From assembly GCA_963662175.1 (NCBI GenBank), contig OY759214.1, positions 1,302,001 to 1,366,000 on the forward strand: a DNA stretch of 64,000 nt, read 5' to 3'. The stretch comes from Aradus depressus. Taxonomy: Eukaryota > Arthropoda > Insecta > Hemiptera > Aradidae. Below the pieces are notes generated by a model. The model made no database searches and was not told where the DNA came from. It saw nothing but the letters and a program-made list of their open reading frames with translations. The position numbers were made by a program, and so were the translations under genes. Below, in pieces: positions 1 through 10,616 of the stretch (positions are counted from its first letter, which is position 1; every line of letters starts with the position of its first letter).

Positions 1-2230
1 GGAGGGAGGAGGGCTCAACCCAATAACTGCCGAAGAAATGATTGTATCGACATGAAATTTCATATTTAAAGTCAAAACACACACCCTGCCACATTTCAGC
101 GATATCGGACGGAGGGAAGAGGGCTTAACCCAATATCTGCCGAAGAAATGATTGTATCTACATGAAATTTCATATTTAAAGTCAAAACACACACCCTGCC
201 ACATTTCAGCGATATCGGACGGAGGGAAGAGGGCTTAACCCAATATCTGCCGAAGAAATGATTGTATCTACATGAAATTTCATATTTAAAGTCAAAACAC
301 ACACCCTGCCACATTTCAGCGATATCGGACGGAGGGAGGAGGGCTCAACCCAATATCTGCCGAAGAAATGATTGTATCGACATGAAATTTCATATTTAAA
401 GTCAAAACACACACCCTGCCACATTTCAGCGATATCGGACGGAAGGAAGAGGGCTCAACCCAATAACTGCCGAAGAAATGGTTGTATCGACATGAAATTT
501 CATATTTAAAGTCAAAACACACACCCTGCCACATTTCAGCGATATCGGACGGAGGGAGGAGGGCTCAACCCAATATCTGCCGAAGAAATGATTGTTTCGA
601 CATGAAATTTCATATTTAAAGTCAAAACACACACCCTGCCACATTTCAGCGATATCGGACGGAAGGAAGAGGGCTCAACCCAATAACTGCCGAAGAAATG
701 ATTGTATCGACATGAAATTTCATATTTAAAGTCAAAACACACACCCTGCCACATTTCAGCGATATCGGACGGAAGGAAGAGGGCTCAACCCAATATCTGC
801 CGAAGAAATGATTGTATCGACATGAAATTTCATATTTAAAGTCAAAACACACACCCTGCCACATTTCAGCGATATCGGACGGAAGGAAGAGGGCTCAACC
901 CAATAACTGCCGAAGAAATGATTGTATCGACATGAAATTTCATATTTAAAGTCAAAACACACACCCTGCCACATTTCAGCGATATCGGACGGAGGGAGGA
1001 GGGCTCAACCCAATATCTGCCGAAGAAATGATTGTATCTACATGAAATTTCATATTTAAAGTCAAAACACACACCCTGCCACATTTCAGCGATATCGGAC
1101 GGAAGGAAGAGGGCTCAACCCAATAACTGCCGAAGAAATGGTTGTATCGACATGAAATTTCATATTTAAAGTCAAAACACACACCCTGCCACATTTCAGC
1201 GATATCGGACGGAGGGAGGAAGGCTCAACCCAATAACTGCCGAAGAAATGATTGTATCGACATGAAATTTCATATTTAAAGTCAAAACACACACCCTGCC
1301 ACATTTCAGCGATATCGGACGGAGGGAGGAGGGCTCAACCCAATATCTGCCGAAGAAATGATTGTATCGACATGAAATTTCATATTTAAAGTCAAAACAC
1401 ACACCCTGCCACATTTCAGCGATATCGGACGGAAGGAAGAGGGCTCAACCCAATAACTGCCGAAGAAATGGTTGTATCGACATGAAATTTCATATTTAAA
1501 GTCAAAACACACACCCTGCCACATTTCAGCGATATCGGACGGAAGGAAGAGGGCTCAACCCAATAACTGCCGAAGAAATGGTTGTATCGACATGAAATTT
1601 CATATTTAAAGTCAAAACACACACCCTGCCACATTTCAGCGATATCGGACGGAAGGAAGAGGGCTCAACCCAATAACTGCCGAAGAAATGTTTGTATCGA
1701 CATGAAATTTCATATTTAAAGTCAAAACACACACTCTGCCACATTTCAGCGATATCGGACGGAAGGAAGAGGGCTCAACCCAATAACTGCCGAAGAAATG
1801 GTTGTATCGACATGAAATTTCATATTTAAAGTCAAAACACACACCCTGCCACATTTCAGCGATATCGGACGGAAGGAAGAGGGCTCAACCCAATAACTGC
1901 CGAAGAAATGATTGTATCGACATGAAATTTCATATTTAAAGTCAAAACACACACCCTGCCACATTTCAGCGATATCGGACGGAGGGAGGAGGGCTCAACC
2001 CAATATCTGCCGAAGAAATGATTGTATCGACATGAAATTTCATATTTAAAGTCAAAACACACACCCTGCCACATTTCAGCGATATCGGACGGAAGGAAGA
2101 GGGCTCAACCCAATAACTGCCGAAGAAATGGTTGTATCGACATGAAATTTCATATTTAAAGTCAAAACACACACCCTGCCACATTTCAGCGATATCGGAC
2201 GGAAGGAAGAGGGCTCAACCCAATAACTGC
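1..2230. repeat. 110-bp tandem satellite array, about 20 copies
   Basis: Near-identical 110-bp units repeat head to tail from the first base of the window. Each contains an 'ACTGCCGAAGAAATG' block, a 'CATGAAATTTCATATTTAAAG' type block and a purine-rich 'GACGGAGGGAGGAGGG' block. Units differ at a few alternating positions (ATAACTG or ATATCTG; GGAGGG or GGAAGG), and the variants alternate, which suggests that blocks of more than one unit were amplified. The 72-residue open frames spaced every 110 bp are by-products of the repeat. The array runs off the left edge, so its true length is unknown. It lies downstream of the first Imp coding exon on the minus strand, hence in the inferred first coding intron. 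Confidence 0.95.
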
Positions 2231-2400
2231 CGATGTAATGAATTTATCGTCACAAAATTTAGTATGAGGATTTAGGAGGCCCGATGTAAGTCAACTATTA
2301 AATATTAGCGCTAACAGTCGACTGGTTTTGGAGGGGGAGTGGGAAGTTAATTTATTAATTCGTTGTGGGGAAGTACATTGCCGTTGATTCACTGACGACT
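2231..2400 (+). mobile_element. right end of a foldback element bounding the satellite
   Basis: The last satellite unit passes into a diverged unit (ACTGCCGATGTAATGAATTT) and then into a terminus ending in GGGGAAGTACATTGCCG and TTGATTCACTGACGAC. The same terminus recurs at 9095-9130 and 16400-16460. Its reverse complement starts left arms at 5208, 21050, 42180, 45455, 56938 and 61650. The outer part is close to a palindrome (GTCGGTGAATCACCGAC in better copies). The array therefore appears to be the expanded right arm of a foldback-type element rather than a free satellite. Confidence 0.6.
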
Positions 2401-2417
2401 TTTATTAATTTTGAAAA

Positions 2418-2436
2418 GGGGGGGGGGGGGGGGGGG
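2418..2436. repeat. poly-G tract (19 nt)
   Basis: Uninterrupted run of 19 G just outside the foldback terminus. The flank (2437-3015) has no recognisable gene or repeat; the overlapping short frames there have no family resemblance. Confidence 0.9.
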
Positions 2437-3015
2437 TCTGTGGACAGTTACAGTTAGAGCGGGCAGATGGCACCACTGTAGGCCTCTCTGTTCCAAGAAA
2501 GGTTCCTCCTCTTTAATGTCTGCTTTTACAGATCTCGTCAACAGATGGCATCCCTCGCTCTCATCACTAGTCAACTCAACTCTCACTAATCCTTTAACAT
2601 TCATTATGCACGAGGTTCGTATATTCCTCAATACTCGTACATACAGACTAGACATTCCCGACTTTCATGTACGCGTTTTAAATATTCCATAGAGACCGAC
2701 AGTTACACAGAGGTAGTGTAGTGTGCTTGTGTACTGTTCGACCTCCTGATACAATACAAAAAAAATAAAACGAAATGTATGTGGACACGATAAGGGACAA
2801 GAAAATAGAGGTGTGAGAGGGAGGGGGGACTTTTTAACAGATGATTTTCATGATTGCATCCTAACAACTCCCAACCCCGGTTGTAACTGGAAGATTCCTG
2901 AGCGGGGCCAACTCATAAAGTGAGTTCTAGCTTTCATTGGACTTTCATTAAATTTTACATGTAGCATCCTTATAAGCCCGGTTCAAAGATATTTTATTGG
3001 AGGGGAGGGAGTTAT
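2437..3015. other. unassigned stretch
   Basis: No convincing coding exon, RNA gene or named repeat is visible. If Imp extends leftward, this is its intron. Confidence 0.5.
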
Positions 3016-3017
3016 TT

Positions 3018-3260
3018 GTGATTCATGCCCGAGTTTAACTACAAGGTCATATCGCCTACTTCCAGAGTGCTCTTTCGACGCTCTGGTGGACATGAACCTG
3101 ACTACTCTGGGATTCCCAACTAGGTTTATTCACCTTGGATCGGGATCTTTAACGGATACTTGACATCGAACAGGCTCGGGATCATCGCTTAGCGTCCCAT
3201 CCGAAGGGCGGCGTGCTCAAGGTTTTTTCACCACAAGGACGCAGAGGACTGAGCTACCGG
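3018..3260 (-). mobile_element. tRNA-derived SINE (family 1), internally deleted
   Basis: The plus strand shows the SINE in reverse: the tail (GATTCATGCCCGAG ... TCATATCGCCTACT), an internal 'CTCTGGTGGACATGA' block, then 'CATCCGAAGGGCGGCGTGCTC', and the end of the tRNA-like head (TGAGCTACCGGC). The section between body and head is shortened. The family is shared with the copies at 5948, 44280, 55500 and 60513. Confidence 0.8.
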
Positions 3261-3409
3261 CATTGGGAAGTCCTTGAGACGTGGGGAAGTACGCTGCACC
3301 AACGACTTTATAATATCAATATCAAAATGAGAGAGATATTCTTTGGTAGGTCTACAATGATAAGTTGGTGTCATAAAAACATGAATATACAATATACAGT
3401 TAGACTTAC

Positions 3410-3584
3410 CATTTAGCTTGTCAATGGCTCTGTCAGCGAGGGTCTGCTGAGAGCAGTCAAGGAAGGCATAGCCGCCACGTTTCAACAGAACAGACCTAAC
3501 TCGGATACTGTTCTCTATCAATAACTGTTTTAGATCGTTCATAGTGACCTGAGTGGGAAGGTTCCCCACGTACAGTTTGCTCAT
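3410..3584 (-). CDS. Imp: Imp/IGF2BP-like RNA-binding protein, first coding exon (partial gene)
   Basis: The exon encodes 58 codons plus one base, starting MSKLYVGNLP and ending at a GTAAGT donor (3409-3404). It is the N-terminal half of an RRM: RNP2 is LYVGNL (residues 4-9), RNP1 is KRGGYAFL (about 35-42), followed by ADRAIDKLNG. Insulin-like growth factor 2 mRNA-binding proteins begin with just this kind of RRM1 right at the N terminus; they bind mRNAs in cytoplasmic granules and control their transport, stability and translation. An alternative ATG lies one codon upstream (3587); I chose the second because family members start MSKLY or MNKLY. The remaining RRM and KH exons must lie left of position 1, which implies a first intron of more than 3.4 kb containing a SINE, the foldback end and the 110-bp array. 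Another RRM protein with a short N terminus cannot be fully excluded. Confidence 0.72.
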
Positions 3585-4076
3585 CATTCGTAACAACGGA
3601 CAGACAACACACAGAACAGAGAAAATTCGACGGTCCAAAAAATAAACGATTCGGAGGGACAGACAACACCACAAACAGACAACTCAACGGTTCAAAAAAC
3701 AAAATATATATATGACAGTACTGTTTGTTATAGAAGGGTGTTAGCACTCGATTTGTGATCATTTGAAAAATAAAAACATTGTGCAATTGGCTGCCATGTT
3801 GTCTTTTGGAAAATTTACTCAACGTAACTTCACTTATAACAACGTCAAAGACTTATATTGTTATCGTACAGGTTATTGTTAATGATACATTATGTTGGTT
3901 CTTTTTTTCTTATTTAAAATGTTAAAAAAATTCTAAGTTTTCTGCTAGCCTTGGACAGATCGCACCAGACAGTAGGACAGATGTTTTAGCTCATGGTATT
4001 AATCTTCATTTACATTTTTTATTTTATAATAATTCAATTTAGGAAAAAACAAACATATGGTTCATTATTAATTATA
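3585..4076 (-). other. 5' flank/5' UTR of the Imp-like gene
   Basis: AT-rich sequence upstream of the Imp start. A frame open through 3674 reaches the ATG but is not RRM-like. No TATA box or initiator can be assigned with confidence. Both this flank and the exon sit between SINE fragments. Confidence 0.35.
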
Positions 4077-4077
4077 T

Positions 4078-4152
4078 CCACCAGAGGGACGAAAGAGCGC
4101 TCTGGTAGTAGGCGATATGATAGTTTACGCCTACACATGAGTCATAATAACT
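4078..4152 (+). mobile_element. SINE family 1, 3' tail fragment
   Basis: Matches the last ~75 bp of the SINE: ACGAAAGAGCGCTCTGG, TAGTAGGCGATATGA and a final CATGAGTCATAATAACTA. The tRNA-like head is missing. Confidence 0.75.
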
Positions 4153-4224
4153 AACTGTACTTGCTCAACTCGTGTGTAGTTAACTAAGTATTTACTACTT
4201 TACTCTTGAAGCAGTGGGGGGTGT

Positions 4225-4540
4225 CTTACATGATCACATCATGTCTGTGAATATATCGATATGTGCTTCCATAACCCTTCAGGACGACACCTATTGGTTT
4301 TCAGCTAAAGGGAAACGGGGATTAGGAGAAGGGGGCTTAACTAAAAAACCCTAAAAACTGCCGATGTAATGGATGTATGGACGATAAAAAGACGACACAT
4401 TCTGATTTCATACGTTTTCAAGAGGGTTGGGGGGGTGTTACTCAATAACTGCGCTGTCTTCCTTCGAATGTATCGACACGACATTTTCTAAGAGGATTGA
4501 GAGGTTTCTGAGTAAGACATCTATTAATATGTGGTTCATG
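4225..4540 (+). mobile_element. foldback-family repeat units (degenerate)
   Basis: Two or three diverged units recognisable by GACACCTATTGG, AACTGCCGATGTAATGGATG, CGACACGACATTT and GGGGG-rich blocks in right-arm (plus) orientation. No intact terminus is seen. Confidence 0.5.
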
Positions 4541-5207
4541 TCATGACCTGACACCTACCGGCTGGAAAGGAAAACATTTGAAAGGAGACTCCAAACTAAA
4601 TTGATGGCAAATAATTCCAGTTAGGGAAGTACAACATTTTTACGGAGCCATAAGTTGAAAAATGATGAATTGAAAAAATTAATATAGATTAGATGAATTG
4701 AAAAAAATAATATCGATTAGATGAATTGGAAAAAAGGTCTGGCCTTTAGAGCCCCCCCAATTAACCTCGAAATGTAGAATGTCTTCAATATTTTATCATT
4801 TTTGGTTCAATAAATTTTTCGATGGGCCTAGATAACATCCTTTAACTTTGCACAAAGTTTCAATTGTATTGCTTCAACAGAATGTGAATAGGGTCAGAGA
4901 GACGTTATACACTCGTTAACAGGGTTTTGTATATGGTTTTCGAGCTTTGTGACCCAAATAAAATATAAGTACATATATATAAAATATCGGTACCTACTTA
5001 CCTTGAGTGATAACCATATCGCTACTGTATGGTTCTCGGACACGAGTGATATGGGAGTGATGCCTAATTCTATAGAGATATTTGAAACCGAACCATAACA
5101 ACAACATATCTAATACTTAAAGTGAATAAATCATCAACAATATTCTTTTATTTATTTTTTTTCGATGGCCAACAGTGCGTTTAGGTATAGCTAAAGTTAT
5201 GTAATCC

Positions 5208-5800
5208 TGGGTGAATCAGCGCCTATGTACCTCCCCACCACTAATTATTTAAGTATTCTCTCTCTCTTGAAAGTCAATTCGTTTGGACTAAAACTCAATA
5301 TTTGACCTTCTCAGTGGCTTATGAATCCTCATACTACATTTTGTGTCGATATATTCATTACATCGGCAGTTATTGCGGTATTTCAGTGTAGCCCCCGGTC
5401 CCTGATCCACCTCTTCCCTTCGACCGATTTCACGGAAAATTAATAGTCATCCTTATGATGCTCTTAAATATATAATTCCATGTCGATGAATTCATTATGA
5501 CATCGGCAGTTATTGGGACTTCTGCGTTGAGCCCCTCTGATCCCCCCTCCGTTTCTACTGGTTCTTGCTGAAAATCGATAGATCTCGTACTTAGAGTGTT
5601 TTGAATACACACATACAATTTCCTGTCGTTACATTCATTCTATCGGGAGTTGTCGTGTTGACATACCCACACGAACAGAGAGACATTTTTATTTTTCATT
5701 TTTTGAATCAGACGGAAACATGAAATTCCGTTGAAAACCCGCATCGAATTTTTGGCCCGTTACATAACCTACCTCTAACCCTTGTATTGTTGGGTCGTCT
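5208..5800 (-). mobile_element. foldback element, left arm
   Basis: Starts with the terminus in left orientation (GTGAATCAGCGCC, TACCTCCCCACC) and holds three tandem units in minus orientation, each with a 'TCGATATATTCATTACATCGGCAGTTATT'-type core and a pyrimidine-rich block. It ends in the arm-proximal segment (GAAATTCCGTTGAAAAC) also found at 7115-7135 and 21628-21645. Confidence 0.6.
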
Positions 5801-5947
5801 GTGAATCACTTGCACACCTCGAAGGCAGTGTTGCCACATCCCTCACACTTAGGTAAAGAAGAAATTATTTCTCCCCTTTTCATTTTGTTCAACAGAATTA
5901 TTTTTATTAAATAACTCCAAAGAAACAATAATCCAGTAATGGAGAGG

Positions 5948-6240
5948 GCGCTGATAGCTCAGAGATAGCGTGCTAGCCTACTGGGCTCAAAATCCCAGGC
6001 TCGAAACCCGGCAGAAACCCTTGAGCATGCAGTCTTTCGGATGGGACGTTTAACAATGGTCTCGAGGCTGTGCGATGTCAGCTACTCATTAAAGACCCTA
6101 CCGGAGTTGAATGAAACTTTAGGATAGGCTAAATTTAGGACTCCCAGAGTAGAGTCGTGCTCATATCCACCAGAGTAATCAAAGATCGCTCTGGTAGTAG
6201 GCGATATGACTCCGCAGTTAAAAGAACCATAAAAACTAAC
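5948..6240 (+). mobile_element. tRNA-derived SINE (family 1), full length with target duplication
   Basis: About 295 bp, flanked by the direct repeat TCCAGTAATGGAGAGG (5932-5947 and 6241-6256). The head carries an A box (TGATAGCTCAGAGATAGCG) and a B box (GGCTCGAAACCC), the internal RNA polymerase III promoter of tRNA-derived SINEs. The body has the shared CTTTCGGATGGGACGTT and CTCTGGTAGTAGGCGATATG blocks. This is the best reference copy in the window. Confidence 0.9.
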
Positions 6241-6256
6241 TCCAGTAATGGAGAGG

Positions 6257-6785
6257 TTTGTTGCGCACTAAAGTGCACATTTTGATTTTTACCGTAAATA
6301 CAGTGATTCAGAATATTGCGGATATACATTGAAATATATGCACCCCCTGGAAGGTGTTCTTATTTATTTTTTGGAGGGGTGAGGGGGGGATGACTTTCTT
6401 TACCCAGAGAACTAATGCGAGTCTTAGATACAAAACAGAATTAATTACAAACTGAAACAAGCAGGTGCTCGGATGTATGCAGGTTCAGGATATGTGTTTC
6501 GCCTCTTTGCACCCTAAATCATAGGAAATTAATAGGCCGTGTATTATGAACCTACATAGGTGGCATTTGTAACTAAGTGCGGCCCTTGAGGTCCTTGAGT
6601 AGTCTTGCAGGTTTCTTCCTTGGAGTTTCGTGAAATGAAGTTATACTATTGCAAGAGTATCATTATCAACAATATATGTTAAGGCTCTGATATATGAGAG
6701 GAGGTTGAGCCGCCATATTGCCGCTAGACGAGGGTGCTACATACATAATGGCGGCACTGGGTCATAGAGCAAGGGGTGAGCCCCC
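6257..6785. other. unassigned stretch
   Basis: Mixed sequence with a G-rich patch near 6375-6390. No gene, RNA or known repeat is recognised. Confidence 0.5.
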
Positions 6786-7885
6786 CTCCCCTCTACTCCC
6801 ACAGCGCCAATTAATGAACCAAGTTTCGGTCTCCATCTAAAGCCAATCTGTCGATACGGTTGAAAGTCAGTATGTATTGCCATACTACATTCCGTGTCGA
6901 TACATTCATTACATCGACAGTTATTTGGATTTTTGTGATAATCCCCTCCCCCCTCTCCTTTGGCCTTGGCTGGAAACAAACAGGAGAAGTGGTTGTGGGG
7001 TTCTGGATACAAATATACAATTTCATGTCGATATATCCTATCGGCAGTTTTCTTGTTCACAAACAAGCAGAGGAGGGGGAGCTTTCTTTTTCATTCTTTG
7101 AAACTCGATAGGAAAATATGAAATTCTGGTGAAAACTGAACATGAAATATGAAATATATAAAAAGTGTGTCTGTGAACACGATAACTGCCGATAGAATCA
7201 ATATATCGACACAACAGTTTATGTTTGTAATCAAAACCCCATAAGGACAACACCTATTGACTTCAGCCAAATTGGCCAAAGAAGAGGGGGGGGATTATGG
7301 GGAGACTTAACACAAAAACTCTAATAACTGCCGTTCTAATGAATGTATCGACACAAAATTCTTTTGTGAGTTCAAAACCTCATAAGAAAGACAGTTAAAT
7401 ATTTTCAGTGGAATCGGCAGAAGGGAAGGGGGTAAGAGGGTGCTCAACTCAAAAACTGCCGATGTAATGAATATTTCGACAGGAAATTTCATATTTAATG
7501 TGGAAACTCAATGAGGACATAACCTGCCAAACTTCAGCGATATCGGCTGAAGGAAAGGAGGAGTTGAGGGGAGGGGGCTCGATTCAAAAACCCTAATAAC
7601 TGCCGATGTAATGAATATTTCGACAGGAAATTTCATATTTAATGTGAAAACTCAATGAGGACATAACCTGCCAAACTTCAGCTATATCGGCTGAAGGAAA
7701 GGAGGAGTTGAGGGGAGGGGGCTCGATTCAAAAACCCTAATAACTGCCGATGTAATGAATATTTCGACAGGAAATTTCATATTTAATGTGGAAACTCAAT
7801 GAGGACATAACCTGCCAAATAGAAATAAAAGACGTTGTCTTCCCACTGTTTTATTTTATACCAGAACCGGTTTTCGACGCAACAG

Positions 7886-8134
7886 TTCTTTATTCATTGT
7901 CAAAATGAGGGCCATAATGGTACCCATAGAGTGGCACTGTTGCACGAGGGTACCAAGGGAAGACGTACAGATATCTTAGAAGGCTTGGAGATCCGACTTA
8001 CTTTATATGAGGATTCAAAAAGTCTTAACAAAAAAATGGAGGTTAAGAACTCCCTTCTGCTGCCTGACCTACCTGGTGTGAGAGATTGGTCCAAAACTAA
8101 GGGAAGTAGCTGTCCTGTGAAAGATGTATTGTAA
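7886..8134 (+). pseudogene. PLE protein C-terminal fragment (end of GIY-YIG region)
   Basis: The frame includes CQNEGHN, LLHEGTKGR and ILEGLEI, a pattern parallel to HINENKH, YLHFCDKG and NLLEQLEI at the C terminus of the PLE protein at 18630-19691. In intact PLEs this segment follows the GIY-YIG endonuclease that nicks the target. Reverse transcriptase and the endonuclease core are missing, so the fragment cannot act alone. The last ~40 residues have no resemblance I can name. Confidence 0.55.
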
Positions 8135-8494
8135 TATGGTTTTTATAATGATATTTATTGTGAATTCAAGTCTGTGATTATATTTTTAACAATGTATTTA
8201 TTTATGTATTTATTTTTTATAGTTTATGACAACAAATAATTTCTTTGGCTGTATGATGAAAAAATGTTTATATTATGTACAGACTTAATGTATTTATTGG
8301 AATGAATGGTTTTTACATGTTGTGAGTGAGTGAACCTAGCTACCCCCACCCCTTAGAGCTATGCCAGTTATCTTCCAACCGCTGTGCTGTGTGGGTGGGT
8401 AAGTTAATTTTATAATTTTACTCTGTACCCTGATGCCTTAAGAATTATTTATACTTTTTATTATTTGTATATTTTGTTATTCTATGATAGATGA

Positions 8495-8536
8495 ACCACT
8501 GATGATGACGCTGTTGCGTCGAAAACCGGTTCTGGT
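8495..8536 (+). ncRNA. hammerhead-like motif in PLE terminal repeat
   Basis: Reads ACCA, CTGATGA, T, GACGC-TGTT-GCGTC, GAAA, ACCGGTTC, TGGT. This gives stem I (ACCA with TGGT), a 5-bp stem II with a 4-nt loop, the GAAA core strand and a self-complementary AACCGGTT in place of stem III, which suits a dimeric hammerhead. One extra base sits between CTGATGA and stem II, so cleavage activity is uncertain. Hammerheads are established components of PLE terminal repeats. Confidence 0.5.
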
Positions 8537-9130
8537 ATAAAATAAAACAGTGGGAAGACAACGTCTTTTATTTCTATTAGAAATCTCGTCCCACAACATC
8601 TTACTATCACATATAACCTGCCAAACTTCAGCGATATCGGCTGAAGGAAAGGAGGAGTTGAGGGGAGGGGGCTCGATTCAAAAACCCTAATAACTGCCGA
8701 TGTAATGAATATTTCGACAGGAAATTTCATATTTAATGTGAAAACTCAATGAGGACATAACCTGCCAAACTTCAGCTATATCGGCTGAAGGAAAGGAAGA
8801 GTTGAGGGGAGGGGGCTCGATTCAAAAACCCTAATAACTGCCGATGTAATGAATATTTCGACAGCAAATTTCATATTTAATGTGAAAACTCAATGAGGAC
8901 ATAACCTGCCAAACTTCAGCGATATCGGCTGAAGGAGAGGGGGAGTTGAGGGGAGGGGGTTCGATTCAAAAACCCTAATAACTGCCGATGTAATGAATTT
9001 ATCGACACAACATTTAGAATGAGGATGTAGGTGGCCCTATGTACGCCAACTGTGGAATATTCTAGTTTTGGAAAAGTTTATTGATTAACTCGTTGTGGGG
9101 AAGTACATTGCCGGTGATTGGCCGACGACA

Positions 9131-9584
9131 GGCCCAGGACCATTCGCTCTCCAACCGCACGCAACAGAGCATTCAGTCAACTGGCAATTTTCACAACGCG
9201 GAAATCAAAAATGTGGCCCTATTTGGACCCGTCGTCTATACAACTGTGACCCTATTTGGTCCCGGGGTCTATACAAGTGTGACCTAGGTGCTCTTAGACG
9301 GTGTGTATTATCCATCCTTCTAGCGCTGATTATTCTTCAGATGATTGTTGTTCAGCCCGGCCACAACCCCCTCCGACTGATGTAGACGACAGAATGGATG
9401 TGAAGATGTTGAAGGTAGTCCAGGTTCTGTCGTGTAAAGAAAAAAAACTCAGTATTTGGAGTGTTATCTTGCAGATACAAACACGTGCTACCTTCAACAG
9501 ACATTGACTCGAGTCCTCAACAAGGCAATAAACTGATTCCACACTGTAAGCCTCTTCGGGGGGTGTCACATATTAGCTTAGAGT
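9131..9584. other. unassigned stretch
   Basis: Contains a short internal repeat (GTGGCCCTATTTGGACCCG / GTGACCCTATTTGGTCCCG near 9212-9265). No family resemblance is seen in the open frames here. Confidence 0.45.
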
Positions 9585-9589
9585 TAGTT

Positions 9590-9830
9590 CTTATGACTCA
9601 TGGCCGGGCTCTGACTACAAGGTCATATCGCCTACTGCCAGAGAGCTGTTTCGTCGCTCTGGTAGACATGAGTCCGATTCTACAGGGAGAGTCATAAATG
9701 TTGTCTAACTAGGTTTATTCACCTTGGATAGAGAGAGGGGTCTTTAACGAGTACCTGACATCGCACAGGCTCGAGACCGTCGCTCAACGCCGAAGGGCGG
9801 CCTGCTCAAGGTTTTTTTACCTCTAAGATA
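9590..9830 (-). mobile_element. SINE family 1, head missing
   Basis: Reverse-oriented tail (GACTCATGGCCGGGCTCTGA), CTCTGGTAGACATGAG block, TCTTTAACGAGTACCTGACA block and CGAAGGGCGGCCTGCTC. It stops at ACCTCTAAGATAA without the tRNA-like head. Confidence 0.8.
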
Positions 9831-10084
9831 ATAGAATGGTTTTATTTCTGAAACATCGTTAGGAAAAAGTTTAGATATGGTCTTCTGACAATTCATTAAA
9901 ATTTGGGGCAGTTCTTTAACGAGTACCTGACATCGCACAGGCTCGAGACCGTCGCTCAACGCCGAAGGGCGGCCTGCTCAAGGTTTTTTTACCTCTAAGA
10001 TAATAGAATGGTTTTATTTCTGAAACATCGTTAGGAAAAAGTTTAGATATGGTCTTCTGACAATTCATTAAAATTTGGGGCAGT
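9741..10084. repeat. perfect 172-bp tandem duplication
   Basis: Positions 9741-9912 are repeated at 9913-10084 with no difference that I can find. The unit joins the inner part of the SINE to its flanking DNA (ATAGAATGGTTTTATTTC ... TTGGGGCAGT), so the duplication happened after the SINE inserted. Confidence 0.9.
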
Positions 10085-10606
10085 TCCTTTCTAATCCTGG
10101 AAAGTTGTCTTCATAAATCTGTCAGTAGTTGGGGAGATTTGATGTTTTGAAGAACTAAGGATTCCTAGAGAAGGCCATTAGCTGGTGACTGGCGAGGAGG
10201 TGCAGGTACCCAGAAAGGTCTGACAAAAACAGGGGGTCTTGTACCTGGGATCCCTCTCTCTAGGTAGCATAACACCACACCTCCATCCACTACACCGGGT
10301 CTACACTCTTCAGTGTTTCTAGGTCGAAAGGGGGCTCCAGGGATGATGTCTAGGGGCTGTTGATTCCCACGTCTCATCTTAAAGATACTAACTAGCCTAC
10401 GATGGGGCTGGTTCCTAATGAGATCTTGTATAAATATATCCGCCATACTGTAGCCCTTGCAGACGCGAATCCAGAGATGGGGGGAGGGGAGGGGGGGGGG
10501 GGGGGTGAGGAAGATATAAGTTTTTCCGGGGAGGGGGGTTACAAATGAAAAATTTCAAAAAGAGGCCACATTTTTCAAGTTAAACTCAAGTTTACTAAAC
10601 TTTATT
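10085..10606. other. unassigned stretch with poly-G tract
   Basis: Includes a 94-codon minus-strand frame (10446-10165, starting MADIFIQDLI) that I cannot assign to any family, and a G-rich region with 15 consecutive G at 10491-10505. Confidence 0.4.
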
Positions 10607-10616
10607 ATTATATAAT

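Larger units (their letters stand above)
7820..8612 (+). mobile_element. 5'-truncated Penelope-like element with 66-bp inverted ends
   Basis: 793-bp insertion flanked by the 13-bp duplication ATAACCTGCCAAA (7807-7819 and 8613-8625). Positions 7820-7885 and 8511-8576 are inverted copies of each other, apparently perfect over 66 bp. PLEs are known for terminal repeats (pLTRs) that may be inverted, and for variable target duplications. The interior codes for the C-terminal tail of a PLE protein (7886-8134) followed by an AT-rich 3' region. It lies inside a foldback arm unit, so it is younger than that element. Confidence 0.75.
6790..9130. mobile_element. foldback element with both arms, interrupted by a PLE
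   Basis: The left part (6790-7140) begins with a worn terminus (CACAGCGCCAATTAATGAACC) and units in minus orientation. Around 7140-7180 the orientation turns over, and 7180-9130 holds units of about 138 bp in plus orientation (ACTGCCGATGTAATGAATATTTCG ... TCAGCGATATCGGCTGAAGG), ending in the right terminus GGGGAAGTACATTGCCGG, TGATTGGCCGACGAC. Arms made of tandem subunits meeting in the middle are the hallmark of foldback (FB/Galileo-like) elements. No transposase is visible, so this would be a non-autonomous copy. A Penelope-like insertion occupies 7820-8612. Confidence 0.6.

Noticed and set aside
96..2184. Eighteen overlapping 72-residue minus-strand frames
   Set aside because: They repeat with the 110-bp unit, overlap each other and match no protein; a by-product of the satellite.
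2411..2692. Frame starting in the poly-G tract
   Set aside because: Begins with a glycine run coded by the homopolymer; no resemblance to known proteins and no splice context.
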